Shown: in pieces, positions 22,716-35,233 of the stretch | Layout of the letters: each line of letters begins with the position of its first letter | Numbering within the stretch: the first letter of the stretch is position 1 | NCBI GenBank assembly: GCA_036768485.1 | Contig: JAVLUZ010000150.1 | Span: 1,688,164 to 1,752,163 of the forward strand | Origin: Mermis nigrescens | Taxonomy: Eukaryota > Nematoda > Enoplea > Mermithida > Mermithidae | Length of the DNA stretch: 64,000 nucleotides | Reading direction: 5' to 3' | Notes under the pieces: model-generated | The model's database searches: none | What the model saw: only the letters and a program-made list of their open reading frames with translations | What the model was told of the DNA's origin: nothing | Translations under genes and position numbers: made by a program

Positions 22716-23122
22716 CATGCATGCACATAGAGAGGATGTGAGGGAGTAACTTCTCCTGAAGGGTCACGGACAGGTACTATCCAGCGATTTTGAGACGATG
22801 GAACGTTTTTTTGCATCATTTTTGAGGTCAAAAGCAGTAAAAACGTCAAAAATTTTCGGCTCTTCGCGCCGGATTAGTTTTTAAGTACTTTTAACTCAAA
22901 AAATGCCAAGAATTGATAAAATTCTGCATTTTTTAATAGTAAAAGTGATAAGATGCTGTTAAAATGGACTAAAAATGCTTTTAAAATGCAATACTACCAA
23001 GAAAAGAATGTTTTCTAGGCTATTTTGACCATTTTGATCCTTAAAACAACAAAAAAAATCGTGAACGTTGTTAAATTAGCTGTTCACCTTCCACCCGCCG
23101 ACCCTGACCTTGTGCACCTATG
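22716..23122 (-). mobile_element. M-family MITE (M3), 407 bp, perfect 8-bp TSD
   Basis: CATGCATGCAC left end, ...GTGCACCTATG right end (complement CATAGGTGCAC), flanked by perfect CTGTATAG (22708-22715 and 23123-23130). It includes 'gcgattttgagacgatggaacg' and the TTCGCGCC half hairpin. The best-preserved M copy. Confidence 0.88.
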
Positions 23123-23400
23123 CTGTATAGCTATCAGTTTTTCAAAGCTCAGGGGGTAATACCCCTCAGCCCGCTTGCTTTTGTACGGCTTCAATCTTGC
23201 GGGCATAGAGCTGACTCGATTTTAAGACAGCTGTTTCTTGAGTATACTTTTCAAGTGCTATTAAGACACAGCACATTTCAGGAAATTTTCAGCATTTCGA
23301 CCTTAGAGCAAACAACATAACAAAAGCTCGGCTCATTAACTAGAACTAACGAACCTCAAAAATAGGAGTAATAGAAAACACCAATACTAACAATCCGAAG
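23123..23400. other. No gene seen
   Basis: Unassigned sequence between M3 and D3. Confidence 0.35.
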
Positions 23401-24021
23401 CAGGGGCGGGGGTGGCCACTGGCCGCCCCCCCCATTGGCTAAAAATATTCGGCGAGATTAAGAATGGATATGCAATTCGCAATGATTTTTGGCCGTCAGT
23501 GACCATAATTTCTCAAATTTTTCCGGCGCTACGCGCCGGATGATAATTATTATTGATATTTATTTACTTTCTTGGCGACCTGGAAGCCATTTTCTGTTCA
23601 TGTCGGTTTCAAAACAATTTTAACAGCAGAACCAACTATTTTTGCATATTCTTCTCCGATTTTCAATTAAAAATTTCGATGTTTCGCATCAAATGCTATA
23701 AATACAGGAAATCAAGCAGTAAATATAGCTTCTATACGTCAATCCGCCTTAATTTCACAAATTTTCCGGCGCTTCACGCCAGATTTTTGTTGAAGTCAAA
23801 GAAATTTATTGATTTTTTCGCAGAAAATTGTAAAAATTTTTAGAAATTTTAAGAAAAAATATTGCGTCAAAAGTGATTTTATGTAAAGTATACAACGTAA
23901 AACAACGAAAAAACGCTATTTCGCGCGTTGAGGGCACATTTTTGGACTTATTTTTGACTGTTTTGGAAAAGTTAGGATACCGCATTCCCCCGCCCTTAAG
24001 AAAATCCTAGATCCGCCACTA
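23401..24021. mobile_element. D-family element (D3), uninterrupted, 621 bp
   Basis: CAGGGGCGGG at the left and ...AGATCCGCCACTA at the right, with flanks ATCCGAAG and ATCCGAGG (7 of 8). Two GCGC hairpins (about 23525 and 23768) and the 'gatgtttcgcatcaaatgct' inverted motif are present. This is the reference full-length D copy here. The 96-codon open frame inside is not conserved between copies. Confidence 0.88.
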
Positions 24022-24739
24022 ATCCGAGGGCCAACACGGTGAAGTCCGTTCACCGGGCATGGTTTTTAGTGAATTTTGCAGCAAAAAGCGGAATTCATTT
24101 ATTAAAATCTTTTGTACTTGCTTTTCTGCGCTTCTTACACATCCTTTTGCGGAAAAGCGGAACAGAGATAGTACTGGCGTGTCAATTTTAAGTATTTCTG
24201 TGCATAAGTTCAAAAATTGCAATGCTGTAAAGTAGGTTACGTATGTATTCAACGCTACATATCTTTACTTTGAACTTGACAGAAGAGCTTCCACTTCCCT
24301 ATAAAATTCTTAAAAAGTCCGTTGGTGACCAAGCAAGGGTTGGGCTATGATCTGCGAATTGTATTGCGCTATTGCGTATTGCCTAATACTGTGGATTGCC
24401 CGGTGAACGAAGTTCACCCCGCTAGCCTAGAGACGACTTTTTCGTTGGCCTTAGGAGGGTTAACTAGCTTCACATACCAAAATAATCAGTGATTGATTTT
24501 TTATAGTATTATGATATAATACGCCTAAAATTAGACGAACATATTACATTAACAAATTCAAGCGCAAAAGTCGGATAAATTAAATACTCGAATCGCAAGG
24601 GGCTCAAGGACGACCGCTCTTGAAAGAGACATTAAATACACGAATGCAGGCACAGACGCGTTAAGTGAAGAAAAAATGATAAAATAATAAGAATAATAAA
24701 ATAAAACAGGCAAAGTCCGGCGAATTTATGCCGACCGGA
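24022..24739. other. No gene seen
   Basis: Contains 'ccggtgaacgaagttcacc'-like text at about 24398-24420, with related 'gtgaagtccgttcaccgggca' at 24039-24059, probably the two ends of an undelimited short element of about 380 bp. Confidence 0.35.
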
Positions 24740-25335
24740 ACGTTTTCTACATCAGCTTTCGCGTCGATTATTACTTTTATGCGCCATTTACTCAGAAGGG
24801 CCCAAATTCGAGTCTAAATAGTATTAAAAATCAAAATTTCTCATCTAATTTATCAATTCCTATACGATTAGTATTAAACCGATATAATGCGGTCAAAATG
24901 GACTAAAATTGCATTGAAAATGCGGTCTCAACGCAAAAAACGTTTTATAGGCTATTTAGGCGACTTTGGTCGTTTGACTAGAAAAAAGAACCGTAAACGC
25001 TAAATTTACCGGTTTGGATTTATGGGACTTTACCACACCTGGGCGTGGGGGTTTGGGGGGTATGCACCCCCGCCAGAAACCAAAATACCCCCCCAGAATT
25101 CAATTTTTGAAATTTTTTTTCGTTTTTTTCGCAATTTTTTGATGCCAAGGGATAGTGCTTGATGAGAAACGTCGAAAAATGGTGTTTTTATCGCCATACC
25201 ACCATTTTTAAGGCCATTTTTTGACCTTCAAAAAAATCTTGCACCTCCCCCAGAATTTTCTTGCTGCCCACGTATGGACTTTACCCTCTCCCCACTGTCG
25301 ATCCTTACCTCGCGCATCTATCCCCTACCCGATGG
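24740..25335 (-). mobile_element. M-family copy (M4) interrupted by B1
   Basis: 'gcggtcaaaatggactaaaa', 'acgttttataggctattt' and the right end 'tgtcgatccttacctcgcgcatctat' follow M order. B1 interrupts it at 25034-25276. The left end is too decayed to place. Confidence 0.6.
25034..25276. mobile_element. B-family MITE (B1), 243 bp, perfect 8-bp TSD
   Basis: CACACCTGGGCGTGGGGG at the left; right end complemented CATACGTGGGCAG. Flanked by perfect GACTTTAC (25026-25033 and 25277-25284). It sits within M4. Confidence 0.9.
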
Positions 25336-25359
25336 CTAATAATTCTAATCAACCACGCC

Positions 25360-27271
25360 TAGGGATATTCCGGTTTCAGGTTCTTCGGAAAAATTGCTTA
25401 CGGTTTCGGTTCTTATAAAATTAAAATCTCGGTTCCGATTCCAGTACCGGTTCGTACGCAAGTTGGAACAGACGGTTCCAGTCCCGATTCTTAGACCTAC
25501 GAACCGGCAGTTCCGCTTCTAGTTCTCGGTTCCCGCAGTTAGCGTATAGGCTTAGGCTTTATACGCGCGACTTCGTCGAAAGTATTGATATAGAATTATC
25601 GTAAGAAAATTCAATGAAGAAACGTCATCGGCGTACTACGCCGCGTAAGAGTTATACGTCTAATTGTATTTCAATTATTTTTAAATCTCCTTCATTCGAC
25701 GCGTTTCACATTTTGTTAAAATTTTCAAGTAGGATATTTTTTCTGATTCAGGCGACGAAGCGATGAAATAAAATATGTAATGCTAGCTTCGAATTCATAG
25801 TAACTCTTTTGCGGAACATTCATTTCATCCTGACGAAATTCCATTAGAGGTCGCGTAAAGCGCCATAATGATGAGCAATTTTATCAGCACTAATAGGACA
25901 ATGAATGGTAGAATAAAATTATGTTTAATTGAGCGAAGTAACGTCAATTACTCGCAGCGTACGACGCCCCGTTTTTTGATAAGCATTAAGACGCAAAATA
26001 AGGTTTTTTTTAAGTTTACAAGTCTTTGCTTTTAGATGAGTCATTTTCTAAGCAAAGATTCTTTGCAATTCAGATATTCATACGAATTAGCGATGATTCC
26101 ATATTTACGCATATGTCGTTTAAAAGTGAAAATCCGATGCGAAGCTTCGAAATATTTGATAAATTTACAGCGAAAGAAAAATAAAGAACTCGAATCCTTG
26201 CTGCGTTCTTTACAACCATTTGTCTAGATTTTTCTTTACAACCATTTGTCTAGATATAAGACAAAACCGATAAAGATTTCGGCAAAATATTTCTCCAACG
26301 TGTGCTAAAAAACTACGCAATTAAGACCGAAATCGCCCTTTTGTCCCTAATTGCTTTATTCGAGCCATTTAATGTTCTTGGCTACAAAAATTAAATTTCT
26401 TACATAAAATCGGCTAGTGAAATAAATAGTCACTAATGACTAGCGGAAAACGCCGGATAAATTACAGAAATTATGCTAAACGATAGACCAAAAGCATTTT
26501 AAAAATACATTTTTCGTCATCTCGCCAGCTACATTCGTTGGACTTATATACCAGACGGCGCGCATGCTCTCACTCGAATCCTTTACCGCAGTAGAGAATT
26601 AAATACCAATCCTTATCACTTGTCACTATAGTATCGCTCGTGCTAATAAAAATTAGGAAAGTTCATTAGAAAATTCTCAGATCAACGTAGAATTATAATC
26701 AAATATGCTATTTTTTAGTTTATTTTATTTATTTCATTGATCCTCTCACTCAAACCCTTCTGTAATCATTACGATTATTAATTCATTTAATCAAAATTTC
26801 TTACGTAACTTCAAAGTGGGAGTTGAAGTGCAACTGTTAATACGCGTGACTTAGACTTGGTACCTACAGTGGAACCGTGTTTAACTCAAGTCGAAGAAAA
26901 AATCTAAAAATTTTGCGCGACCATGCGGTAAAAGCTAATTTTAGTACAAAATGTTTTGCGCGATAACAGACGTGTTCGCAAGATTATATGTAAAGTCGCC
27001 CTTATTCTTCTCCCTTAGCTTTTGTCGCAAAATCTGAAAATCTCCGGCTCTGCCTTTTCCTCATCATAATTTTGTATCCTCTTTCAGGAACCGACAAGCG
27101 ATCCAAAAAACATTGGTTCCGGTTCCGGTTATTAAAAAATAAAATAGTCGATTCCGGTTCCGGTTTCGCTTCTTGAAAAATTGAAAAGTCGATTTTCGGT
27201 TGCAAATCTTCCGGTTTACAAAAAATAATCGATTCCAGCTGTTCCCGCTTTCGGTTAACGGCGCATCCCTA
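25360..27271. mobile_element. Large hAT-like element K2 with CGGTTC arrays
   Basis: TAGGGATATTCCGGTTTC at the left; right end complemented TAGGGATGCGCCGTTAACCG. Repeated 'cggttccggttctt' motifs lie inside both ends (25370-25535 and 27110-27250). Flanks ACCACGCC and CCCCGGCG match poorly. A decayed reverse D piece lies at about 26395-26560. The open frames near 27002-27282 are array translations. Confidence 0.65.
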
Positions 27272-27509
27272 CCCCGGCGCAATCTTCAAAGAAAATTGCG
27301 CTTCTAAGCTATTTAAAGGTCACCTATTTTCATATTTATCTCCCCATAAAAATGGCTGACTATGCCCCTAAAAAAGTTAAGTATACTTATGTTTCATCAC
27401 CTTTTCATTCGACTTGTCGGCCTTCTTCAACGAATTGAAAAAAACATATATCAAGCTGAGCAATATAAATCAAAAGAGTCCAAAAAGGACAGCGCAAAAG
27501 TATGAAAAA

Positions 27510-27598
27510 TTATTATAATTATCATTAGTAATTACAATTATAATTATAATTATAATTATAATAATAATTATTATTATTATCATTATTATTATTGGTAT
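27510..27598. repeat. TAA/TTA-type microsatellite
   Basis: A run of 'ataattataattat...ttattattattatc'. Element H is inserted at its right edge. Confidence 0.9.
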
Positions 27599-27606
27599 AT
27601 TGTATA

Positions 27607-29981
27607 TAGTGATCGACCGGGGCCCCTGCCCCGGCAATCCCGGCCATTTTTCAACATACCCGGCCCCGGCCGGGGCAAGATCAAAAAATGGCCGGGGCCG
27701 GGAAAAATGTAGTGTAATTCGTATTTTGTGCAGGCTGTGATACCGGCACTTATGTATTTATCAATGAGCAAGTGTTAATTTTGAGAACTGTACTGATTAG
27801 ACCATATGTATACTTACTTAGTCCTTGTTATAACTTTTCTACTGTGTATAAATGAGCTTTAACTGAATAAATGGTCAGGAAAATCTGCATGTTTTCGATT
27901 CCTCCACTTAACTTATTTAAACTAAATGCTACTTTTAACTCATTCATTCATAGCTATGGCTAAAAGATTTAGAGTTGACAAATACGTTCTATTTCTAGTT
28001 AGAAATTGTACGTTTTCAACAAAGTATTTCTACAAAAAACACTTTTATTAATTGAATGGGAACCGTGTGCTTTAAAACGCGTTTCTTGTGTAATATTTAT
28101 TAGGACAGAGGTTAATTATAGGCGAATATAAACTACGCTGCAGAATTGCGTCCGATCCGATAAACTAAATATGTCTCAAATAGTTTCCTAAGGTCCAGAG
28201 TTGAGGGAGGGGTGAAATCCTAAATCGGAGGACCAGAAAATTAGTGATAAAACAGGGTCTTTTTGACTTTTGATTGTATATTTTAGCTAATTTCTGGGTT
28301 TCTAGCGCCAAAAATTACTAAAATTGTCGCAAAACGGCCCAAAGCGCCTAAAAATTTGACATTGCTCCATTCTAAATACAAATTTTGCCATTTTCAAGAT
28401 ATATAGGACAGACAATTTTTCATATCGGAGGGAAATGCCGGAAAATTTTTGGAATTTTATACCTTTTTACAGTTTTTATCTTCCAAAAATCGTTGTACAT
28501 GTACAAAGATAGTCCTGAAAAGTCTTTGTACATCGGGAAAAATCTTTGGCGAATACAAAAAACACTGTTTTGTACATGCAAATTTTTGTATACTTTAATA
28601 TGGTACTGTAACGATTTCAGTGTGGTAGAACATAGTTTTTCGACCTTCGGTAGTGTATTTGGCTAATTTTGGGTTTCTGAATATTTGACATTTCTCCATT
28701 TTTCCATTCTAAGCGCAGTGTTGCTTACATATTACAATATTTAATTCGCAAATTACAATCTGTAATATTTCTGATTTTGTAGTACAAATTGTTTTAGCTT
28801 TCTCAGTCGAGTTTTATGTGTGAATTCCATCAAAAGCTCATAAAAATATCGGCACTTCGTGCCGAACTAATATTATCAACTAAATTCAGGCCGAATTATC
28901 ACATTTAGAAGCACGGTCTTTTTGTATTCGGCGAAGATTTTTGCTGATGTACAAAGACATTTCAGGACCGTCTTTGTACACGTACAAAGATTTTTGAAGA
29001 ACAAAAAATGTAAAAAGGTGTAGAATTCCTTATTGCAAATTCTACCATTTGAAAGATTTTCAGGGGGCTAAGCGGCTGCAAAAATGGAGCCGCTCATTCC
29101 CCTTCCCCTGAAAATGGCCGAGAAATATAATGTGACAGGGGTTTGGGCCATCTCCCATCCACGCTTTGAAGCCCCGAACTTCCTTGAAAGTCAGAAAATA
29201 TTTGACTACCCTCCCCTATTTTTTGGCGAAAGCCTGCGCTTTTTTGGCTATTTTTATGTGTTTTTACCATTTTTGATCTAGTCGCTAACCCCCTCCGTCT
29301 AAAAATGGCGAGGGACCCCTACCCTAGATTTCCAGCCGTTACATGTATACTGAGAGACCCTCATAAAATTTTAAGCGATTACATGCATGTTTTATAATGA
29401 TAGTTTATCTATTTACTCAGGTTCACATAATAAAATAATGTATCACTTCGTGAAATTCTAATAGTTAGGTACACTTTTGCCAAACTAAAAGATTAAGTTC
29501 AAAAAATTCAAAAAGGTTTTCACCAAAAATCGTCTGACAGTGACTTGTGTCTTGGACCCTAAGGGGGTTATAATAGGAATGTGTGATGTCTCATTTATTG
29601 CATCCAATACCTATTGCATCCAATTGCTACAGCAGCAGTAGCAGTAGCTAAGCTTCGAATGATATAGAGTGTGCAATTAGCAGCGACATAGACCTTATTG
29701 ATGATTCAGACAATGAAACACTAGACTAAATTTGTTTCTTGTGACATAAATAGTAATAAAACTTGATATGAAAAGGCGCACCTAACTTTGCGCTTGCCAT
29801 TTACTACTGAATGGAGCCGTCGCTCATTATTTCTTTCCTATGCCCACCCCAAGTATGTGTCATGCAATAATATTTTCCTTGTCTGACCCCGGCCAGCCCC
29901 GGCCCCGGCCCCGGCCGGGGATTTTTTCCAGCCCCGGTACCGCCCCGGCCCCGGCCAAAAAGTCGCCCCGGTCGATCACTA
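27607..29981. mobile_element. Large hAT-like element H with GGCCCCGG arrays (2.4 kb)
   Basis: 17-bp perfect TIR TAGTGATCGACCGGGGC. Flanks ATTGTATA (27599-27606) and ATTGTGTA (29982-29989) match 7 of 8. CCCCGG/GGCCGGGG arrays lie inside each end (27615-27705 and 29885-29965). It contains Z2; removing it leaves about 970 bp of H. No transposase. Confidence 0.88.
28179..29585. mobile_element. Z-family element (Z2), 1.4 kb, perfect 8-bp TSD
   Basis: Left AATAGTTTCCTAAGGTCC, right ...AATAGGAATGTGTG, flanked by perfect ATGTCTCA (28171-28178 and 29586-29593). The body has 'ggtccagagttgaggga' and 'tcgtctgacagtgactt', shared with Z1 (43528-45241). E-family sequence occupies about 28300-29040. Confidence 0.82.
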
Positions 29982-30168
29982 ATTGTGTATTATCACTGGA
30001 GTTTTAAAGTCATTTGTCTTCAAAAAGAAAGTTTACTAAGAACTATTAAGTTAGGATGGGATCAAAAACAATCATAGCATTTGACAACCCGAGCTACAAC
30101 CTCAACTTTTAATACAAAAAGTAGAGCATCCACCTAAGTACGCCAAGGATCAGAAAATGATGAGCAAC

Positions 30169-30787
30169 CAGGGGCGGATTTAGGGGGGGCAGGGGGCGCC
30201 CCCCGATTGGCCCAAAATAATGCGCAAAATTGAGGATTTTTGACTTAGGTGCACAAGGTCAGGGTCGGCAGGGGGGTAAAATCTCAGAAATCCAAAACAG
30301 TAAATTTAACGTTCACAAATTTTCTGTTGGTTAAACGACCAAAATAGTCAAAATAGCCTATAAAACGTTTTTTCGTAGTAATTTAGCATTTTTTAAAGCA
30401 TTTGTAGTCCATGTTGACTGCATTACATCACTTTTAACACTAAAAAATACAGAAATTAATCAATTTTTAGCGTTTTTTGGGTAAAAAAGTATATAAAAGT
30501 ACTGATCCGTGGCGGAGCGCCGGGAAAATTTTTGACATTTTTACTGATTTTGATGTCAAAAATGATGCAGAACAAGACCTGTTTGCTCAAAATCGCCGGA
30601 CAGTACCGGTCTAGCTGACCCCTCAGGAGGGTAATACCCCCCTCACCCCCTTATGTGCATGTGTGATTTTTTGAGCGATTTTTAGCGATTTTTGGGTTAA
30701 AACAGCTAATATTTCCGCCCAAGTCAGGGTTCCGCCACCCCCCTTAGGGGTACCGCCCCCCTTAGGAAAATCCTGGATCCGCCACTG
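30169..30787. mobile_element. C-family MITE (C4) with M5 inside, perfect TSD
   Basis: CAGGGGCGGATTTAGGGGG left end, ...GGATCCGCCACTG right end, perfect flanks TGAGCAAC (30161-30168 and 30788-30795). Without M5 it would be about 197 bp, like C1 and C3. Confidence 0.92.
30244..30665 (+). mobile_element. M-family MITE (M5) nested in C4
   Basis: CTTAGGTGCAC left end, ...GTGCATGTGTG right end. It interrupts the C motif 'gaggatttttgagcgat', with ATTTTTGA/ATTTTTTG flanks. The M order is intact. Confidence 0.82.
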
Positions 30788-30795
30788 TGAGCAAC

Positions 30796-32046
30796 GCTTT
30801 AGATTTCCGAAATTAGGCACTTTCGGGCAATATCGAGTCATCCGACATCGCACAAAGAATAAAAGATAAAAAATCGACAAAATTATCCAGCTTCGCAATG
30901 TTTATTCTTCTACGGGTGACAAAAATTTTCGAACGAGGCCGCGCGCTTCTACTCGTCATAAAACTTAATTAAGAGGAAGATAAAGGACGGTTAGAAACGG
31001 GTACCAATTTATTTTGCTTGAAAAATGCCGATCGAAATCGGGCTCACTCTATTTTTGTCAAAACGAAATTATAGAAAGCTGAACAACATAGTAAGCGCCC
31101 GCTTAATGCGGGAAAACGTGCATATCGGACGTCCCACATCCCCCAAATGCTTAGATTTTTTAACCCGATCTATAGGCAGAAACTCGCGCTTTTGAGAAAC
31201 TTTTATTTTTAGGTGTTTTTTACCCTTTTTACCAGGCGCGTTTCATTGAAGTCCCCTCAACCCCCTATCCCCCTCGAAGCCCAATACACCCTTATTGAGA
31301 ATGAAAGCCAGATGCGCGTGGAAGTGCGTGGGAGCGCATACGATAAGAGCAATGAAATGATGCGTTTCGCCCAAAGTCCTAAATGCTTAACGAGAAGCAT
31401 CAATTGACGCCGGGTCAGGTTATTTCAGGGTTTCGCTAATGAAATCTTCCGGTCATTTGCATGCTTCGAATCCAATTCATTTTGAGAACACCTTAAGTGG
31501 TAATGACACGGATTCGCCGCAGAGCGCCATGTTTTTAGGATTTTGCGGTAAAAGGGAACGTGGAGAGCTAAAACCTATCTAAATATAAAGTTTTACTGAT
31601 TTTTCCGTTCCATCTCGAAACATTTCATTTGCGACGCGGAGATGAGCGTAACGGTTCATTCGTAAGGCCGTTCTTTAATTTGAACTTTGCAAAAAAAGTC
31701 ATTTGAACTCAGAAACATAATGTGCAATCAACGCATCGAGTTGAGCCCACCCGTTGCTAATACGCATGACGATTCACGGTGGTATAAAGCTACGCATATG
31801 CATAAATTAAATTGTATACACATAAAATTAAATCGTATTTATACATATAGTATTACTTGAACAAGCGCATCCCCTTTTCCGCAATCTCATCAGCGCACGA
31901 AACACCATTCGAATCCTATAAAAAGCACAATCGGAACATGGAACTTCGAACATGATCAAAACGGCTCAATTCATGCAGACAATTTATTTCCTTTCGTACC
32001 GCTTGTTCATCGCTTTCTTGGCTAGCATTTTACTTTTGATTGTATC
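30796..32046. other. No gene seen
   Basis: AT-rich. Possible weak T-like text is near 31130-31260 and a GCAGAGCGCC fragment near 31518. No coding support. Confidence 0.35.
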
Positions 32047-32520
32047 CAATGACGGATCTAGAATTTCAATACAGGGGGCGGTACCCCGACTCTCCCTACA
32101 ACAGTCAAAAATAAGTCCAAAAAATTGCCCTTTACGTGCAAAATGGCGTTTTTTCGGCGTTTCAACTCGTCTTCTTTTATTTAAAATAATTTATGACGCG
32201 ACATTTTTTTGAAGAACTTTGAAAATTTAAACAATTCTGAGGAAACAAATTGTTAAATTTTCTTGACGTTAACGAGAATCCGGCGCGAAGCGCCGAAAAA
32301 TTTGCGAAGTTTAGTCGGAGAGACATTTATAAGCTTGATTTACTCCTCGGAGTGCCGTATTCGCGGCATTTGATACGGAACGTTCGAAATTTTAAAAACT
32401 TATGCCTAAACATAGAATAAATCTATGCTGAAATAGCTATTTCTGAACTCGAAATTGATTTGAAGCCCAATCTATAAGCTGAAAATGGTTTCTAGGTCGC
32501 CAAGAAACTGAATAAATGTC
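32047..32520 (-). mobile_element. Reverse, right-truncated D-family copy
   Basis: Begins 'tgacggatctagaatttc...gggggcggtaccc', has GGCGCGAAGCGCC at 32282, 'gcatttgatacggaacgttcgaaatttt' and reaches 'ggtcgccaagaaactgaataaatgtc', where it stops without the CAGGGGCGG end. Confidence 0.65.
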
Positions 32521-33124
32521 TGTTGGAGTCCATTTTTTGTCAGCATAAATATGTTGTAGCATGTTCTAGGAAACTACACAGTTTCAAACCAGTTTCTCTT
32601 GTATTTCAAGAGTAATTAAAAATTTTCTCATTTTTTGTTATATGATTTTTATAGCTATTTTTTTTGCACAAAAATGCAGTTTCATAATTTGTGCCTCAAT
32701 CTTGCAAAAAACGACCTGTATGAATACCTATTTGCAGGAACGTAGTAGGGATACTGGCTTATTCTTTAAACCTAATCAGAACTCAATTCTCCAAATTTCT
32801 TCTGACACAGGGTTTTTCAAACTGAGACACCCTGTTAAAATAAATTTTTCAACAAAAATTGAGGTTGCTGGCTTCACAGGAAATATTAATAAATGTGATT
32901 AAATGCATTAAATACCCAAAACACTGTACAGTCACTACAAAAAATTTAACTAAGCTGCTTCTAATTGTTTGAAAATGCCAGATAGTTCTTTGTGTGCAGG
33001 GGGCCAGGATTTTTGCAGATGAAAGTGGGATAAACAACCTGCTCATGTTCGAGAGATCTCTTACTAAATGGACGGGTATTGTGAGGATATCATAACAGGC
33101 AGTAAAGTAACAACCCATTGCGAC
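32521..33124. other. No gene seen
   Basis: Unassigned sequence. The longer open frames here extend in from repeat arrays and are not supported. Confidence 0.35.
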
Positions 33125-33137
33125 CATACGCGGGCAG

Positions 33138-35021
33138 TAAGGATGTTCCGGTTCCAGGTTTTTCAAAAAATTCCGTTCCGCTTCCGGTTCTTGAAAAATA
33201 AGAACTTCGGTTCCGGTTTCGGTTCTTGCGTAAGTTGAAACCGCTGGTTTCGGTTCCGGTTCTTCAACTAGAGAACCGTCGGTTCCGGTTCTCGGTTCCT
33301 GTGTCAAAGTATGTATGTACGCTCTTGATAGCCTGACTTCACGGGAACATATGACGATGTAATCGAAAGATAAATTATTCAGGAAGTCGTTTCAATCTGG
33401 CAACTGCCCGTTTAAACAAGTTTTACGTCGAGTTGTCAATTTAGTTATAAATCACTGAATATTATCTGTGTGTTTCTTAAATAAAATATTATATTATGTC
33501 TGGCTTTGTCTGTACAATCTTTCATTCAGTTGAACACTATGTTTCAACTGTTCTTTGCTTATTAGAATTCGTAAATTGGAGTATTTTTTTTATCTTAAAA
33601 CTAGAGATGTGCCAGGCCCCGGCCCCGGCGCGGGGCCGAATTACGCAACATAATATTTATTTATTCGCAAAAATAAGCTAAATTTCGTTAAAATTAAGCT
33701 TAGGCTACTGTTGTGTTTCGCTTCAGGTAATCTAATAATCAAGATTTGAGTGAGCATTGAAACAATTCGATACATTCTTGAATAGCTTAGCTCAATTAAC
33801 AATTTTTATTGCGAAAATAAGCACGTTTGACCGATAATTCTTCGACAATAAAGTTTAAATGCAAGGGACTTTCACCAGTGTCTGTAAAACTGTTTTATAA
33901 ATCGATGTATGTACTTAAGTACCTTAAAAAATGCTAGGGTACGGCAACTTATTTTATCATCCAGATAGAATTAATTTGCTTTAATATATGCGATTTTTCA
34001 CTAATTTCGGGCGCTGTGCGCCAAATAATAGAGCAAATGTCTTCATTTTTGTGAGGTTTTCAATTAATTTTTTGAATATTATTATAATTTGATTATGCAT
34101 GTTCCCTAATCTTGGTAAATGATTTTTCGTCGTACAAGCATTTTTCGCCCCTATGATTTTGTTGATATTCTAGAGATAAGTTTTTCAAGCGTGTAGTTAA
34201 TCTCTGGGTTACTTATTTCTCGTGCAATGTAATCGTAATCTTTTGTATTGTACTGTTTTGCTCGTCTATTTCTTTCATCGAATCAGCATAAATACTATAG
34301 AAAAGTCATATTCTGTTCAGCTTAGCTTATTGTTTTCTATGCCTAACAGCTATATTCACAATTATTTATTATTTTTTTCTTTATTTTTCTTTTATCTGCT
34401 TATTTTTAAGTCTTTAATTCATTGAAGCAATATGTAATTGCTTATAATAGTAATACTAAGATGTTAGGTCAGTATAGAAATAATGTGGATGCTTGGTATA
34501 GCTTAGTAAGTATAGGGTATATGTTTTGTACAGGCCCCGGCCCCTTCCCCGGCGCCGGGGCCCAGGCCCCGGCCCCGGCCTCGGCAAAAAGAGCGGCCCC
34601 GGCACATCTCCACTTAAAACCATCTGCCGTCGTTATTTGATTTTATAACGGTGATATTTATACGTTATCCACTCTTTCATATTTTCTAGGCTCAGTAGCA
34701 TATTTTTAGAATGTCCAATCTTAACCTGTGAACTTTTGGGTAATAAAAGATTGAATCGCTGCTTCATGTATTCACTAAATTTTATGAAGTTCGATTTTTA
34801 ACTCTACTTTTAAAAAACAGATAACCGACTGCAAGGAAGATCGGTTCCGGTTCTTAGAAAACCGAGAAATCGGTTCCGGTTCTTAGGAAATCGAAAAATC
34901 GGTTCTTGGTTCCGGTTCTTAGAAAATCAAAAAATCGATTCTCGGTTCCGGTTCCGGTCTGTCAGAAAAATAGTCGACTCCAGCTGGTTCCATCCGTTTC
35001 CGGTTGGCCGGCACATCCCTA
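33138..35021. mobile_element. hAT-like element K1 with CGGTTCC arrays, nested in B2
   Basis: TAAGGATGTTCCGGTTCC left; right end complemented TAGGGATGTGCCGGCC. Flanks GCGGGCAG and GTCGGCAG match 6 of 8. CGGTTCCGGTTCTT arrays lie at both ends (33150-33300 and 34835-35005). J sits inside. The 152-codon minus frame at 32849-33307 translates this array and is not a gene. Confidence 0.8.
33602..34612. mobile_element. hAT-like element J with GGCCCCGG arrays, perfect TSD, nested in K1
   Basis: TAGAGATGTGCCAGGCCCCGG left; right end complemented TGGAGATGTGCCGGGGCC. Perfect CTTAAAAC flanks (33594-33601 and 34613-34620). 1011 bp, AT-rich non-coding centre. Confidence 0.92.
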
Positions 35022-35233
35022 GTCGGCAGCACCAAAATTCTGTGAGTGGGGAGGGGTGCAAAATTTTCCAAAGGTCAAAAAATGGCCATAAAAATGGTGA
35101 TATAGCGAAAACACACCATTTTTCAATGTTTCTGATCGAGCACTATCCATTGGCATCAAAAATTGCGAAAAAAAAACAAAAAAAATTAAAAATTGAATTC
35201 TGGGGGAGGTGCAGACCCCCACGCTCAGGTGTA

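Larger units (their letters stand above)
33125..35233. mobile_element. B-family MITE (B2) split by K1, itself split by J
   Basis: Left CATACGCGGGCAG and right ...CACGCTCAGGTGTA agree with B1. Removing 33138-35021 plus one flank copy joins 'gcgggcag' to 'caccaaaattctgtgagtgggg', the B interior. Outer flanks ATTGCGAC and ATTGCTAT share the first five bases. Confidence 0.75.

Noticed and set aside
23553..23843. 96-codon plus-strand frame as a gene
   Set aside because: It lies inside the D3 MITE and is not kept open in D2, D1 or the reverse D copies.
32849..33307. 152-codon minus-strand frame with EPEPKP-like sequence
   Set aside because: Its N-terminal half is a translation of the CGGTTCCGGTTCTT array of K1 and crosses the B2/K1 boundaries.
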